Below the pieces are notes generated by a model, which had not been told where the DNA came from, did not search any database, and saw only the letters and a list, made by a program, of their open reading frames with translations. A DNA stretch of 64,000 bases from Pseudomonadota bacterium (GTDB lineage: Bacteria; Pseudomonadota; Gammaproteobacteria; Halothiobacillales; Halothiobacillaceae): assembly GCA_021801265.1 (NCBI GenBank), contig JAJYYE010000010.1, forward strand, positions 62,001 to 126,000, written 5' to 3'. Shown here one piece after another: positions 8,701 through 17,576 of the stretch. The position numbers and the translations under genes are program-made. Each line of letters opens with the position of its first letter. Positions within the stretch are counted from its first letter, which is position 1.

Positions 8701-9375
8701 TCCAAATACAATCCCGCCCGCACCTATACCGCAGAAGGAACGGTCGGCATCGGCGGCATATACATGTGCATCTACGGCATGGATTCGCCGGGGGGGTATC
8801 AATTGGTCGGGCGCACCCTGCCCATCTGGAACCGTCGGCCATCACACCCGAGCTTTGTGAACGGCAAACCCTGGCTGCTGCGCTTTTTTGATCAGGTGCA
8901 ATTTTATCCCGTCACCGAGACCGAGCTCACGCGCATGCGATCGGCGTTTGCCGCAGGCACGCTCACGGTTAAAGCCGAACCTACCGTATTCAGGCTCGCA
9001 GAACATGAAGCATTTTTAGCCGCTAATCACACCGAAATTACCGAATTTCAAGTCCGCCAAGCCGTTGCCTATCAGCAGGAAATCAGCTTATGGCAGGAGG
9101 ATGATGGCAGCTTGATCAGCCGTGAATCCGTGGTGTCCGAGGTCGATATCAAAGGCGAACCGATAGCCGCCACCATCAGTGGCAATGTCTGGAAACTGTT
9201 GGTTGAACCGGGCGAGGCAGTTCAGGCCGGGCAAGTCGTGGTCATTGTCGAGGCCATGAAAATGGAATTTGCGATTGAAGCCCCGCGCGATGGTGTTATT
9301 GCGCACTGCACCTGCGCACCGGGGCAACTCGTGCAGATGGGGCAACCCCTAATGGCGCTGGAATTGCCGTCATGA
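5776..9375 (+). CDS. uca: Urea carboxylase (biotin-dependent)
   Basis: This 1199-residue enzyme carboxylates urea to allophanate using ATP and bicarbonate. Domains in order are biotin carboxylase (about 1-450, starting FTKVLIANRGEI, with ATP-binding KSTAGGGGIGLR), a KipA-like part (about 455-780), a KipI-like part (about 790-1080) and a C-terminal biotinyl domain whose VEAMKMEF places the biotinylated Lys near residue 1160. ATG 5776 is chosen because the upstream extension overlaps atzF and is not family-like. Some family members are guanidine carboxylases, but those usually sit with CgdAB (DUF1989) genes, which are absent here. The urea transporter downstream also favours urea. Confidence 0.93.
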   Translation: MPNALFTKVLIANRGEIVVRIARTLKKMGVISVAIYSDSDADSPHIRACDEALALGGQTAAESYLQADKIIELAKAHGVQAIIPGYGFLSENADFAERCAHENIVFIGPTPAQLREFGLKHRARELAETANVPLAPGSALLKDLPTAISEANRIGYPIMLKSTAGGGGIGLRRCADEPALIEAFEAVAGMGARFFGDGGVFVERFIDHARHVEVQIFGDGQGRVVALGERDCSLQRRNQKVIEETPAPNLPAATRAALLAAAQRLGESIHYQSAGTVEFIYDAPGDEFYFLEVNTRLQVEHPITEEVTGVDLIDWMVSLAAGVPFDLHAPAPKGHAMEVRVYAEEPLRHFQPSPGQLSQVTLPCGERVRVDTWVETSTLVPAQFDPMLAKIIVTGNTRSEALTNLAEALAHTRFDGISTNLAFLRTLLDLPDFIAGTHSTGSIDHYLAAGLYQPPAFEVIKPGTYTTVQDFPGRLGLWHIGVPPSGPMDDYALRLANRIVGNPANAAGLECTLVGATLQFHRDSLIAVTGAAVEIHLNGEPVQAGRPIAVEAGQTLAIGPVQTGARIYLAVRGGIDVPEYLGSRATFALGKMGGHAGRILQVGDILPIGTTPAAYAPKVADAALLPSFGNHWAIGVLYGPHGAPDYFMPEAIEQFFATDWAVHYNSNRLGIRLSGPKLSWARRDGGEAGLHPSNIHDTEYAVGSINFTGDMPVILTRDGPSLGGFVCPATIVRAELWKVGQLKPGDTIRFVPISYAEARALEAEQDAAIESLTAPEQSVSRHADLGHCILLDTPATADAPRLTVRQAGDGYVLLEYGENVLDLALRLRVHALMQYLETDPVPGILECSPGVRSLQIRYEPKRLPQAELISRLQTINAQLPDVRRLSVPSRIVHLPMAFEDTATLDAVARYRQSVRDTAPWLPSNSEFIRRINGLPNIQAVKDTLFAASYMVLGLGDVYLGAPCAVPLDPRHRLLTSKYNPARTYTAEGTVGIGGIYMCIYGMDSPGGYQLVGRTLPIWNRRPSHPSFVNGKPWLLRFFDQVQFYPVTETELTRMRSAFAAGTLTVKAEPTVFRLAEHEAFLAANHTEITEFQVRQAVAYQQEISLWQEDDGSLISRESVVSEVDIKGEPIAATISGNVWKLLVEPGEAVQAGQVVVIVEAMKMEFAIEAPRDGVIAHCTCAPGQLVQMGQPLMALELPS

Positions 9376-10187
9376 GCGCACCACTACGCTTTCCAGCCGA
9401 ACGCCGCCATACGTTAGCACTGGCCGAACGCGTGTATGCCGAATTAAAACGCGCGCTATTTGCCTTCGAGCTTTTGCCCGGTGAACGCTTCAGCGAAAAC
9501 ACCATAGCCGAACGCACCGGAGCCAGCCGCACACCGGTTCGCGAAGCCCTGACCCGCCTGGCGCGCGAAGGCTTTTTAACCGTGCAAAACCGCTCTGGCT
9601 GGCGTGTGAATGACCTCGATTTTTCGATTTTCGATCAGCTCTACGAAGTACGCACGATTGTGGAATTGGCCAGTATCGACCGCCTCACTGCGCAAACCGA
9701 ACCGGCTGGGATTGCCGAATTAATCACGCTGTGGCAGGTGAATGAGGCCGAGCGCTTAACTGATGGTCCAGCCGTGTTCGTACAAGATGAGCAATTCCAC
9801 AGCCGCTTGGTGGCAGGCACGGGCAATGCCGAATTACAGCGTATTCACACCAGCGTGACCGAGCGCATCCGCATCGTGCGCCAACTCGATTTCACCGAAA
9901 GCTACCGCGTCGAAGCCACGTACAACGAGCACGCCGCCATTTTGACGGCCATTGTCCAGCACCGCGCCAGTGAAGCCAAACGGCTGATGCAAACCCACAT
10001 CGAACTTTCCCGGCAATCCGTACGCAAGATCAGCCTGCATCGTTTGTATGAAGCGCGCCAACAAGCACGTGATGATGCCCACCAGCCTGAACGCCTTTCC
10101 GAACCCGCGACCGGCGGCATCCGGTCACCCCTGACTGAAACCTTGTCTGAAAAAAACCTTGGAGATCGTAGCCATGAATCGTCGTAA
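9372..10187 (+). CDS. GntR-family (FCD domain) transcriptional regulator
   Basis: The 271-residue protein has a GntR winged helix-turn-helix at about residues 12-75 (LLPGERFSENTIAERTGASRTP is typical; shorter core SENTIAERTGASRTPVREAL) followed by an all-helical FCD ligand-binding domain to about residue 225. It starts with an ATGA overlap of the urea carboxylase stop and ends 14 bases inside urtA, so it is firmly part of the operon. It most likely tunes the operon in response to a pathway compound. The palindrome at 3926-3937 is the obvious candidate target. Ligand and sign of regulation are not known. Confidence 0.9.
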   Translation: MSAPLRFPAERRHTLALAERVYAELKRALFAFELLPGERFSENTIAERTGASRTPVREALTRLAREGFLTVQNRSGWRVNDLDFSIFDQLYEVRTIVELASIDRLTAQTEPAGIAELITLWQVNEAERLTDGPAVFVQDEQFHSRLVAGTGNAELQRIHTSVTERIRIVRQLDFTESYRVEATYNEHAAILTAIVQHRASEAKRLMQTHIELSRQSVRKISLHRLYEARQQARDDAHQPERLSEPATGGIRSPLTETLSEKNLGDRSHESS

Positions 10188-11475
10188 CTTTATGAAAACT
10201 TTGGGCGCAACGGGTTTGTCGCTCGGATTCGGACTCAAAGGCATTGAATTCGCCAACGCCGCGCAAGGCCCGATCAAAATCGGTATTTTGCATTCGCTCT
10301 CCGGCACGATGGCGATTTCTGAAAGCGCCCTCAAGGACAACATGCTGATGCTGATTGCCGAACAAAACGCCAAGGGCGGCGTAATGGGCCGCAAGCTTGA
10401 ACCGGTCGTGGTCGATCCTGCGTCAAACTGGCCGCTATTTGCCGAAAAAGCGCGGGAATTAATCAGCAAGGAAAAAGTCTCGGCGATTTTTGGCTGCTGG
10501 ACATCCGTATCGCGTAAATCAGTCTTGCCGGTGGTTGAAGAACTCAACGGCTTGCTGTTCTACCCTGTGCAGTTTGAGGGCGAAGAATCCTCCCGCAATA
10601 TTTTCTATACCGGCGCCGCACCAAATCAGCAGGCCATTCCGGCGGTAGATTATTTGATGAATGAACTCGGCATCACCCGTTGGGTATTGGCGGGCACGGA
10701 TTATGTTTATCCCCGCACCACCAACAAAATCCTGGAAGCATACCTCAAGCAAAAAGGCGTGGCCGATGAGGATATCATGATCAACTACACCCCATTTGGC
10801 CAATCCGACTGGCAATCAATTGTAAGCCAAATCAAGCAATTCGGAAGTACGGGCAAGCCAACCGCCGTTGTGTCCACCATCAATGGTGATGCCAACGTAC
10901 CGTTCTACCGCGAGCTGGGCAACCAAGGCATCAAATCGCAGGATATTCCGGTCGTTGCATTCTCGGTAGGCGAGCAGGAACTTTCTGGCATCGATACCAA
11001 ACCCTTGGTGGGTCAACTCGCCGCCTGGAACTACTTCGAAAGCATCAAAACACCGGCGAACGAAGCCTATATCGCCAACTGGAAAAAATTCACCAAAAAC
11101 CCAAAAAATGTAACCAACGACCCGATGGAAGCCGAATACATTGCCTTCCAGATGTGGGTCAAAGCGGCCGAAAAAGCCAAATCGACCGACACCGACAAGA
11201 TCATCGAAGCCATCGTAGGTATCGAAGTCCCCAACCTCACCGGCGGCATGGCCAAAATGCTGCCGAATCACTACATCACCAAACCCGTGTATATCGGTGA
11301 AATTCAAGCGAATGGCCAGTTTGATGTAGTGTGGAAATCCAAGGCTGAAGTACCGGGCGAGGCCTGGTCGAAATATCTACCTGGCAGCAAAGATTTAATC
11401 GCGGACTGGACGCCACCGATCAACTGCGGCGCGTACAACACCGTCACGAAAAAGTGTACCGGTTCAGGATCGTAG
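10174..11475 (+). CDS. urtA: Urea ABC transporter, substrate-binding protein
   Basis: The 433-residue periplasmic protein captures urea for the UrtBCDE permease. ATG 10174 is chosen because it has a GGAG ribosome site and opens a Tat-type signal, MNRRNFMKTLGATGLSLG, with likely cleavage after FANA near residue 31. The mature part begins with the IGILHSLSGTMAISE strip of the branched-chain amino acid/urea binding family. The first 14 bases overlap the gntR gene. A strong hairpin follows the stop codon. Confidence 0.94.
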   Translation: MNRRNFMKTLGATGLSLGFGLKGIEFANAAQGPIKIGILHSLSGTMAISESALKDNMLMLIAEQNAKGGVMGRKLEPVVVDPASNWPLFAEKARELISKEKVSAIFGCWTSVSRKSVLPVVEELNGLLFYPVQFEGEESSRNIFYTGAAPNQQAIPAVDYLMNELGITRWVLAGTDYVYPRTTNKILEAYLKQKGVADEDIMINYTPFGQSDWQSIVSQIKQFGSTGKPTAVVSTINGDANVPFYRELGNQGIKSQDIPVVAFSVGEQELSGIDTKPLVGQLAAWNYFESIKTPANEAYIANWKKFTKNPKNVTNDPMEAEYIAFQMWVKAAEKAKSTDTDKIIEAIVGIEVPNLTGGMAKMLPNHYITKPVYIGEIQANGQFDVVWKSKAEVPGEAWSKYLPGSKDLIADWTPPINCGAYNTVTKKCTGSGS

Positions 11476-11484
11476 TTTTAGCTG

Positions 11485-11517
11485 GACGCGGCGAGGGGCT
11501 AATGACCTCGCCGCGTC
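11485..11517 (+). terminator. Hairpin between urtA and urtB (processing or attenuation signal)
   Basis: GACGCGGCGAGG and CCTCGCCGCGTC form a perfect 12-bp stem around a 9-base loop, ten bases after the urtA stop. No T-run follows, so it is not a classic terminator. A structure here could protect or partly terminate the upstream message, raising the binding protein above the membrane subunits. Confidence 0.7.
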
Positions 11518-11536
11518 GCATTGTGAGGATGCACGG

Positions 11537-13261
11537 ATGAAATTATTCGTCAAACAATCACCGCGACATGACGCCACAAGCCTGTGGCCATCGTTCGCCC
11601 GAATTTTGTTGCTGTACCTGTTGGCTGGCATGGCACTCTCAATTCAGCCCGCATGCGCCGGTTCGGTAGCAACCGCACCAGCGGGCAGGCCAGAACCTGC
11701 GCCCAATGTTGCGACAGATGCTGCGCCATCTATTGCCCCCGCCAGCGCCACCGTGGCGGCTATTGCTGGCGATGATGGCATGGCGCGCACCACCGCACTG
11801 AATGCGCTGATTGCCAACCCACCCGCCGATGCCGAGCCGATTTTCCATGCACTGGATCAAGGCCTGCTGTACACCCAAACCGTACCCGTTACTCGTTTGG
11901 GTATTGCCGATGCTGCGGGTCAGATCACCGATGCGCTCACCCACACCGGAACGGGCAACACCCATGATGCCACCTGGCAAGTGGTCGCCATCAATAACGC
12001 GATTCGTATTAAATTACGGCCACGGATGGATATGTATGACCTGCAATCGCCCGATGCGGCCAAACGCCGCGCCGCTACCGATGATTTGTTTTCCGCAAGA
12101 CTCACGCCCGAATTTCTATCTGAAATTAAAGCATTAGAACCCAAAATTACCGACCCATCGGTTCAAGCCAATCTGAAAAAATTGGTGGCAAGTTTTGAAC
12201 TCAACGATACCAACCCCACGGTTCGCCTTGCCGCCATCACATCCGTGGCCGATGCGCTGGATCCTGAAATTCGCGCCAAACTGGCTAATCTGGCTCAAAA
12301 CGATACCAATCCCACCGTGAAAGCGACCGCCATCAAAGCCCTGACTGCCATTGATTCTCGGGTTGCCGGCTGGCAATTTGCACAAAATTTGGTGTTCGGC
12401 CTCAGTCTCGGCTCGGTGTTGTTACTGGCCGCGATTGGCTTGGCCATTACCTTTGGCGTTATGGGCGTCATCAACATGGCGCACGGCGAAATGATGATGA
12501 TTGGCGCCTACACGACATGGTTGCTGCAACAATTGATGCCCACCCATCTCACCGCTGCACTGTTTCTTGCCATCCCCGGCGCCTTTTTGGCGGCGGGAAT
12601 GATTGGCATGCTGATTGAGCGCGGTTTGATTCGCTTCCTGTATGGCCGCCCACTCGAAACCCTGCTTGCCACCTTTGGTTTAAGCCTGATGCTACAACAA
12701 GCGGCGCGCATCATTTTCACGCCCTTGAATCGCGCCGTGGCCTTACCCGAATTCATGAGCAACAGCTGGGTGATTAACCCGGTGTTCGCCATCACCTATA
12801 ACCGATTGTATATCTTGATTTTTTCACTCACGGTGTTCTTGGCACTGCTGATCTTGTTAAAGCACAGTACCTTTGGCCTGCGGATTCGTGCCGTGGCCCA
12901 AAATCGGGCGATGGCACGCGCCTGCGGCGTGCATTCAGGCTGGATTGATGCCCTCACCTTCGGTTTAGGTTCCGGCATTGCAGGCGTGGCGGGTGTGGCG
13001 CTCGCACAAATCACCAATGTGGGGCCAAACTTAGGGCAGAGCTACATCGTCGATTCGTTCATGGTTGTGGTGTTGGGTGGAGTCGGAAATTTGTGGGGCA
13101 CGCTCGTCGCCGCCATGGGCGTTGGCGTGCTGAATAAATTTCTGGAGCCCTATTCCGGTGCGGTTCTGGCGAAAGTCGTGGTACTGGTGCTCGTGATTCT
13201 CGTGATTCAAAAACGCCCGCGGGGATTATTCCCGCAAAAAGGCCGTGCGGCTGAGGAATAA
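11537..13261 (+). CDS. urtB: Urea ABC transporter, permease UrtB
   Basis: The 574-residue inner-membrane subunit has a signal-like segment (about 20-42), a periplasmic region with two HEAT-like repeats around residues 215-275 (NDTNPTVRLAAITSVADAL and NDTNPTVKATAIKAL), and then the multi-span LivH-type permease domain from about residue 285 (LVFGLSLGSVLLLAAIGLAI). Long N-terminal extensions are common in proteobacterial UrtB. With UrtC it forms the membrane channel. The ATG lies 19 bases after the urtA-urtB hairpin. Confidence 0.93.
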   Translation: MKLFVKQSPRHDATSLWPSFARILLLYLLAGMALSIQPACAGSVATAPAGRPEPAPNVATDAAPSIAPASATVAAIAGDDGMARTTALNALIANPPADAEPIFHALDQGLLYTQTVPVTRLGIADAAGQITDALTHTGTGNTHDATWQVVAINNAIRIKLRPRMDMYDLQSPDAAKRRAATDDLFSARLTPEFLSEIKALEPKITDPSVQANLKKLVASFELNDTNPTVRLAAITSVADALDPEIRAKLANLAQNDTNPTVKATAIKALTAIDSRVAGWQFAQNLVFGLSLGSVLLLAAIGLAITFGVMGVINMAHGEMMMIGAYTTWLLQQLMPTHLTAALFLAIPGAFLAAGMIGMLIERGLIRFLYGRPLETLLATFGLSLMLQQAARIIFTPLNRAVALPEFMSNSWVINPVFAITYNRLYILIFSLTVFLALLILLKHSTFGLRIRAVAQNRAMARACGVHSGWIDALTFGLGSGIAGVAGVALAQITNVGPNLGQSYIVDSFMVVVLGGVGNLWGTLVAAMGVGVLNKFLEPYSGAVLAKVVVLVLVILVIQKRPRGLFPQKGRAAEE

Positions 13262-13265
13262 CATC

Positions 13266-14453
13266 ATGTTTTCAAGAAAATCACTCGGTGGTAATGACAC
13301 AGGTGGCCTCATTGTGATGCTATTCATCGCGCTGATGCTGGTGTGGGTCAGCGTCGGCAATCTCGCCGTGCACGAAAGTAGCCCCTGGCATGTCTCCACC
13401 TACACCGTCACCCTGCTCGGCAAGTTTTTATGCTACGCCCTGCTGGCGGTTTCGATTGATTTGATTTGGGGTTATGCAGGCATTCTATCCTTGGGTCACG
13501 GCGCATTTTTCGCGCTCGGCGGCTACGGCATGGGCATGTATTTAATGCGCCAAATTGGTGATCACGGGCAATATGGCAACCCCAACTTGCCCGATTTCAT
13601 GGTGTTCTTGAACTGGCACGAATTGCCTTGGTATTGGCACGGCTTCGAGCATTTCTGGTTCGCCGCACTCATGATTTTGCTCGTTCCTGGCTTGCTCGCA
13701 GGCTTATTCGGTTGGTTAGCGTTTCGCTCGAAGGTATCAGGCGTGTATTTCGCCATCATCACCCAAGCCCTCACCTATGCACTCATGCTCGCGTTTTTCC
13801 GCAATGAAATGGGCTTTGGCGGCAACAATGGCTTAACCGATTTCAAAGAAATACTGGGCTTTTCGATTACCGAAAACAGTACCCGCGTCGGCTTATTTGT
13901 CGCGGCGGGCATCGCGCTCATCTTGGGCTATTTGATTGCCCGCACCATTGTGCGCTCGCGTTTTGGCCGCGTGCTGGTCGCGATTCGCGATGCCGAACCA
14001 CGCACCCGCGCCGCGGGCTATCCAGTCGCACAATACAAACTCGTGGTGTTTGTGATTTCCGCCATGCTCGCTGGCGTGGCCGGTGCGCTCTATGTGCCGC
14101 AAGTCGGCATTATCAACCCCGGTGAGTTCTCGCCACTCTCCTCGATTGAGGCGGTCGCGTGGGTGGCCACTGGTGGGCGCGGCAGCTTGTTTGGCCCGAT
14201 TATTGGCGCGTTTGCCGTTAATTACAGCAAAACCGAACTCACCACGATTGCCCCCGATTTATGGCCATTCGTGCTCGGTGGCTTGTTTATTTTAGTGACA
14301 GTATTTTTGCCGAAGGGATTAATCAGTCTGCTGGCGCTGCGTAAAAAACGCAGTATGACCGAAGCAGCGCCGCCCAACGAAACGCCACGTGATCCGGGTT
14401 CAAAAATTGCCAACCAACATAACGCCCCGCCCCCACAGGAGTACCTGCCATGA
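13266..14453 (+). CDS. urtC: Urea ABC transporter, permease UrtC
   Basis: The 395-residue LivM-type inner-membrane subunit pairs with UrtB. ATG 13266 is preferred to the in-frame GTG at 13245 because GAGGA lies 8 bases before it and the GTG sits inside urtB. The GYAGILSLGHGAFFALGGY block is diagnostic of this permease family. The C-terminus is a short proline-rich cytoplasmic tail. It ends in an ATGA overlap with urtD. Confidence 0.94.
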   Translation: MFSRKSLGGNDTGGLIVMLFIALMLVWVSVGNLAVHESSPWHVSTYTVTLLGKFLCYALLAVSIDLIWGYAGILSLGHGAFFALGGYGMGMYLMRQIGDHGQYGNPNLPDFMVFLNWHELPWYWHGFEHFWFAALMILLVPGLLAGLFGWLAFRSKVSGVYFAIITQALTYALMLAFFRNEMGFGGNNGLTDFKEILGFSITENSTRVGLFVAAGIALILGYLIARTIVRSRFGRVLVAIRDAEPRTRAAGYPVAQYKLVVFVISAMLAGVAGALYVPQVGIINPGEFSPLSSIEAVAWVATGGRGSLFGPIIGAFAVNYSKTELTTIAPDLWPFVLGGLFILVTVFLPKGLISLLALRKKRSMTEAAPPNETPRDPGSKIANQHNAPPPQEYLP

Positions 14454-15280
14454 TCGACGCCTACGAAGAAAGCGCGGGTATGGGCGAACGCATAAATCAA
14501 TTAAAACCTGGCCAAGCGGATATCAGTCACGGCACCATTTTGTATCTCGAAGATGTGACCTTAAGTTTCGATGGATTCAAAGCGTTGAATGGCCTGAATC
14601 TCACACTCGACGATGGTGAATTGCGCTGCATTATCGGCCCGAATGGTGCGGGCAAATCGACCATGATGGATGTGATTACCGGACGTCGGAAACCTCAGCA
14701 GGGTCGGGTATTTTTCGGCCAGAACATCGATTTACTCAAACTGCCCGAACACGAAATCGCCAACGGGATGGTCGGGCGAAAATTCCAGCGGCCCACCGTA
14801 TTTGAAGCATTGGGTGTGGCCGAAAATATCGAACTCACTCTAACCGGTTCGCGCAGCCCGTGGCGAATGCTCAAGGTGCGCAGCACAACTACCGAACGCG
14901 ACCGCATCGACGAGGTACTTACCACCATTGGACTGATTGGCCTGCGTGATCGCCCTGCGGGGGTGTTATCACACGGCCAAAAACAGTGGCTCGAAATTGG
15001 CATGTTGCTGGCGCAAAACCCGCGCATTTTGCTGGTCGATGAACCCGTTGCTGGTATGACCGGCGAAGAAGTGGTACGCACCGCCGAATTACTGGTGAGC
15101 TTGGCTGGCACCCGCACCGTCGTGGTCGTAGAGCACGACATGGCCTTCGTGCGGAAAATTGCCAATAAAGTCACCGTGCTTCACCAAGGCAGTGTCCTGG
15201 CCGAAGGCAGCTTAACCAGCGTGCAAAACAACCCGAAAGTCATCGAAGTTTATTTGGGGGAAACACCATGCTCGAACTAA
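14450..15280 (+). CDS. urtD: Urea ABC transporter, ATP-binding protein UrtD
   Basis: This 276-residue LivG-like ATPase has Walker A GPNGAGKST near residue 65, the ABC signature LSHGQ near 179, and Walker B ILLVDEP near 200. It powers the UrtBC permease from the cytoplasmic side together with UrtE. Its first residues, before YLEDVTLSFDGFKAL, are a nonconserved leader. The gene overlaps urtC by four bases and urtE by thirteen, so translation is coupled along the transporter genes. Confidence 0.95.
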   Translation: MIDAYEESAGMGERINQLKPGQADISHGTILYLEDVTLSFDGFKALNGLNLTLDDGELRCIIGPNGAGKSTMMDVITGRRKPQQGRVFFGQNIDLLKLPEHEIANGMVGRKFQRPTVFEALGVAENIELTLTGSRSPWRMLKVRSTTTERDRIDEVLTTIGLIGLRDRPAGVLSHGQKQWLEIGMLLAQNPRILLVDEPVAGMTGEEVVRTAELLVSLAGTRTVVVVEHDMAFVRKIANKVTVLHQGSVLAEGSLTSVQNNPKVIEVYLGETPCSN

Positions 15281-15963
15281 GCGGTATCAATCAATATTAC
15301 GGTGGCAGCCATATTTTAAGCGACGTCCACTTAAGCGTTGGCGCGGGCGAACTCATCTGTATTTTAGGGCGCAACGGTGTGGGCAAAACCACCCTCATGC
15401 GCAGCATCATGGGCATGGTCGGCATTAAAAGCGGCGCGATGACCTTTGCGGGCCAAACCATCACCCAACACACCACCGAACAACGTGCGCGCGCCGGAAT
15501 CGGCTTTGTACCGCAAGGCCGCGAAATATTCCCACTGCTCACCGTCGAAGAAAACTTGAAATTGGCCCTGGCCGGAAGGCGCGATAAAATTCGTAAAATC
15601 CCATCACAAATCCATGATTTATTTCCGGTATTACTTGAAATGCGCCACCGACGCGGCGGTGATTTATCGGGTGGCCAGCAACAACAACTCGCCATTGGCC
15701 GTGCCTTGGTGCTCGACCCAAAAATTTTGCTGCTCGACGAACCCACCGAAGGCATCCAGCCCAATATCGTGGTGGAAATCGGCCATGTGCTGCGACGGCT
15801 GAATCAAGAACTGGGGCTGGCCGTGTTGCTGGTCGAACAAAAACTGCCCTTTGCCCGCCAAGTGGCCGATCGATTCGTGATTATGGAACGCGGCCATATT
15901 CAAGCCAGCGGCGCCATGGATCAACTCAACGAAGAACTCATTCAGCGCTATTTGACCGTTTAA
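15268..15963 (+). CDS. urtE: Urea ABC transporter, ATP-binding protein UrtE
   Basis: The 231-residue LivF-like ATPase has Walker A GRNGVGKTT near residue 36, signature LSGGQQQQ near 134 and Walker B ILLLDEP near 154. It is the last gene of the urea operon. It faces the DUF2242 lipoprotein gene tail to tail across about 90 bases, in which no clear Rho-independent terminator is seen. Confidence 0.95.
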   Translation: MLELSGINQYYGGSHILSDVHLSVGAGELICILGRNGVGKTTLMRSIMGMVGIKSGAMTFAGQTITQHTTEQRARAGIGFVPQGREIFPLLTVEENLKLALAGRRDKIRKIPSQIHDLFPVLLEMRHRRGGDLSGGQQQQLAIGRALVLDPKILLLDEPTEGIQPNIVVEIGHVLRRLNQELGLAVLLVEQKLPFARQVADRFVIMERGHIQASGAMDQLNEELIQRYLTV

Positions 15964-16055
15964 AAGCGTGTGCAAAGTCTGGGCAACAAGAAAATCGAGT
16001 CTGTCCGTGTTGTCCAACGGGGGCGGCGCTCCACCTGCCAACGTACACGACACGA

Positions 16056-16814
16056 TTATGGAGCGGGTAGCTGTGCGGGCTCAGCGGCTGGTGAAGAAAC
16101 CGCTGCAGGTTCAGAAACCGGGGCAGGCGTTGGTCCGGGCTCAGGGGGTATCGGGATAGAAGGCGTTGATGCCGAACTCACCGCAGGTGTGGGGACTGTG
16201 GCAAGGGCGGCAGCGGGTTTTGCAACCGGTGTGGGCGTCGATGTTTTAGGGGTGGGTGTTTTGGGTGTGGGTGGCGGGCTATCTAAAAAGTTGTCGTGCA
16301 AAATACTTTCAACTGATGAAAAAAATTTGCCATAAAACACGCGATCGGTGATGGTTTCGTCCGAAACTTTAACCATGGAGTCGATACTTTGCCCAATAGG
16401 CAGTGAGATAGAACCGATCACGGCAAGGCCCACACTCGCCGCATTTGCGGATTTTTTCAGATCATATGTTGAGATTAATCCGTTGGCGTAAATGGTGCTG
16501 CCGTTGGCATCCGACAAACACACCACGCTCATTTCCAGAAAACTGCTGCGGCCACCATCCATGCGATAGGCTTTACGGCCTTTGACAGTACCGGTCTTGG
16601 CGCTGCTGTTATCCAAGGTATAACCATCGCCCAGCAGGGTGCGCTCCGCCGCTGAACAGGCGGTTTTTGCGTCTTCTGCCACATGCTTTTGATAAGGGCT
16701 GTCATTCGAGAAGCTATCTTTGGCAAAGGTACGCGGCGTACTACAGGCTGAAAGCGTGAGCATCATCGGCGCAAGCAAGAGCACGAACAAAAGGGGGGTA
16801 GGTAGACATTTCAT
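16056..16814 (-). CDS. DUF2242 family lipoprotein
   Basis: The 252-residue protein starts with a lipoprotein signal whose lipobox LSAC places the lipidated Cys near residue 24. The body (about 25-180) resembles DUF2242 proteins, with an AAERTLLGDGYTLDNSSAKTG-like region (core LLGDGYTLDN), VVCLSDANGSTIYANG, and SISLPIGQSIDSMVKVS. The last 75 residues are rich in Pro, Thr, Ala and Ser and may span the periplasm. Function is unknown. It stands alone, convergent with the urea operon. Confidence 0.8.
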   Translation of the reverse strand: MKCLPTPLLFVLLLAPMMLTLSACSTPRTFAKDSFSNDSPYQKHVAEDAKTACSAAERTLLGDGYTLDNSSAKTGTVKGRKAYRMDGGRSSFLEMSVVCLSDANGSTIYANGLISTYDLKKSANAASVGLAVIGSISLPIGQSIDSMVKVSDETITDRVFYGKFFSSVESILHDNFLDSPPPTPKTPTPKTSTPTPVAKPAAALATVPTPAVSSASTPSIPIPPEPGPTPAPVSEPAAVSSPAAEPAQLPAP

Positions 16815-17576
16815 GGGGATAAATTACGACGCATAAACACGATTGAAAGCACCATCGCCCCGAATACTATCATGATAATGTGGCAATGGTTGACTTGTTG
16901 ATGTAACAGTGGCGGTTACATTCTGCTTGGGATAGAACCCCACTTCTGAAAAAATGAGTCATCATATACAGTCGATGAAGCATTGAAAAAGTTAACGAAT
17001 CAAATTTTGATTTCTATGATTTAAAAATATAAATCAATATATTTATCGCACTAATATATCAAATGCAGGGGAATTACTACCGGACTGAAACCAGCAATAA
17101 ACTTGTACCTGACTCCATTTTTCCGGTGGCATGTATCTCGAGCATCATGGCCGATTAATTCGATTAAAATTCATATTGTTTGTATTTAGATATAACTTGG
17201 GTCGAGTTGACATCGAAATGCCAAAAACCCGGGAAATAACCAAGCTGCCGGATACTTTTTTCGGTTTTCTACAGAGGGTATGGGTTCAAGCATTTCTTTC
17301 AACTGAAAACCAGATTTTTTCAGCCCGTTTAAGGAGAAAGACCGTGGTCAGTGAAAGTGGCTTGTTAGTCCAGGATTTGGGGTTAAACCCACTTGCCCCA
17401 TAGCGTCGTATGTCAGCACCTGCGGATTTCAATGCCTGTGTCAATGCCGTTACATTGTTTTGTAGCGCCATCAAGACACATTGGGGACATCATTCCTTGA
17501 TTACATGCAGCCATGCCCATCCCTTATCATGGTGCAAGATGATGGCAGTGTATCTGTCACCAAGCCGACAGGCGCA
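16815..17576. other. Intergenic region of about 760 bases, no confident gene
   Basis: The left third is AT-rich. ATGTAAC and GTTACAT at 16901 and 16915 form a perfect 7-bp inverted repeat. A 90-codon frame on the plus strand (17131-17403) and a 62-codon frame on the minus strand (17286-17474) are open, but neither has a clear ribosome site or a family I recognise. The upstream promoter of the DUF2242 gene should be near 16815-16900. Confidence 0.5.
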
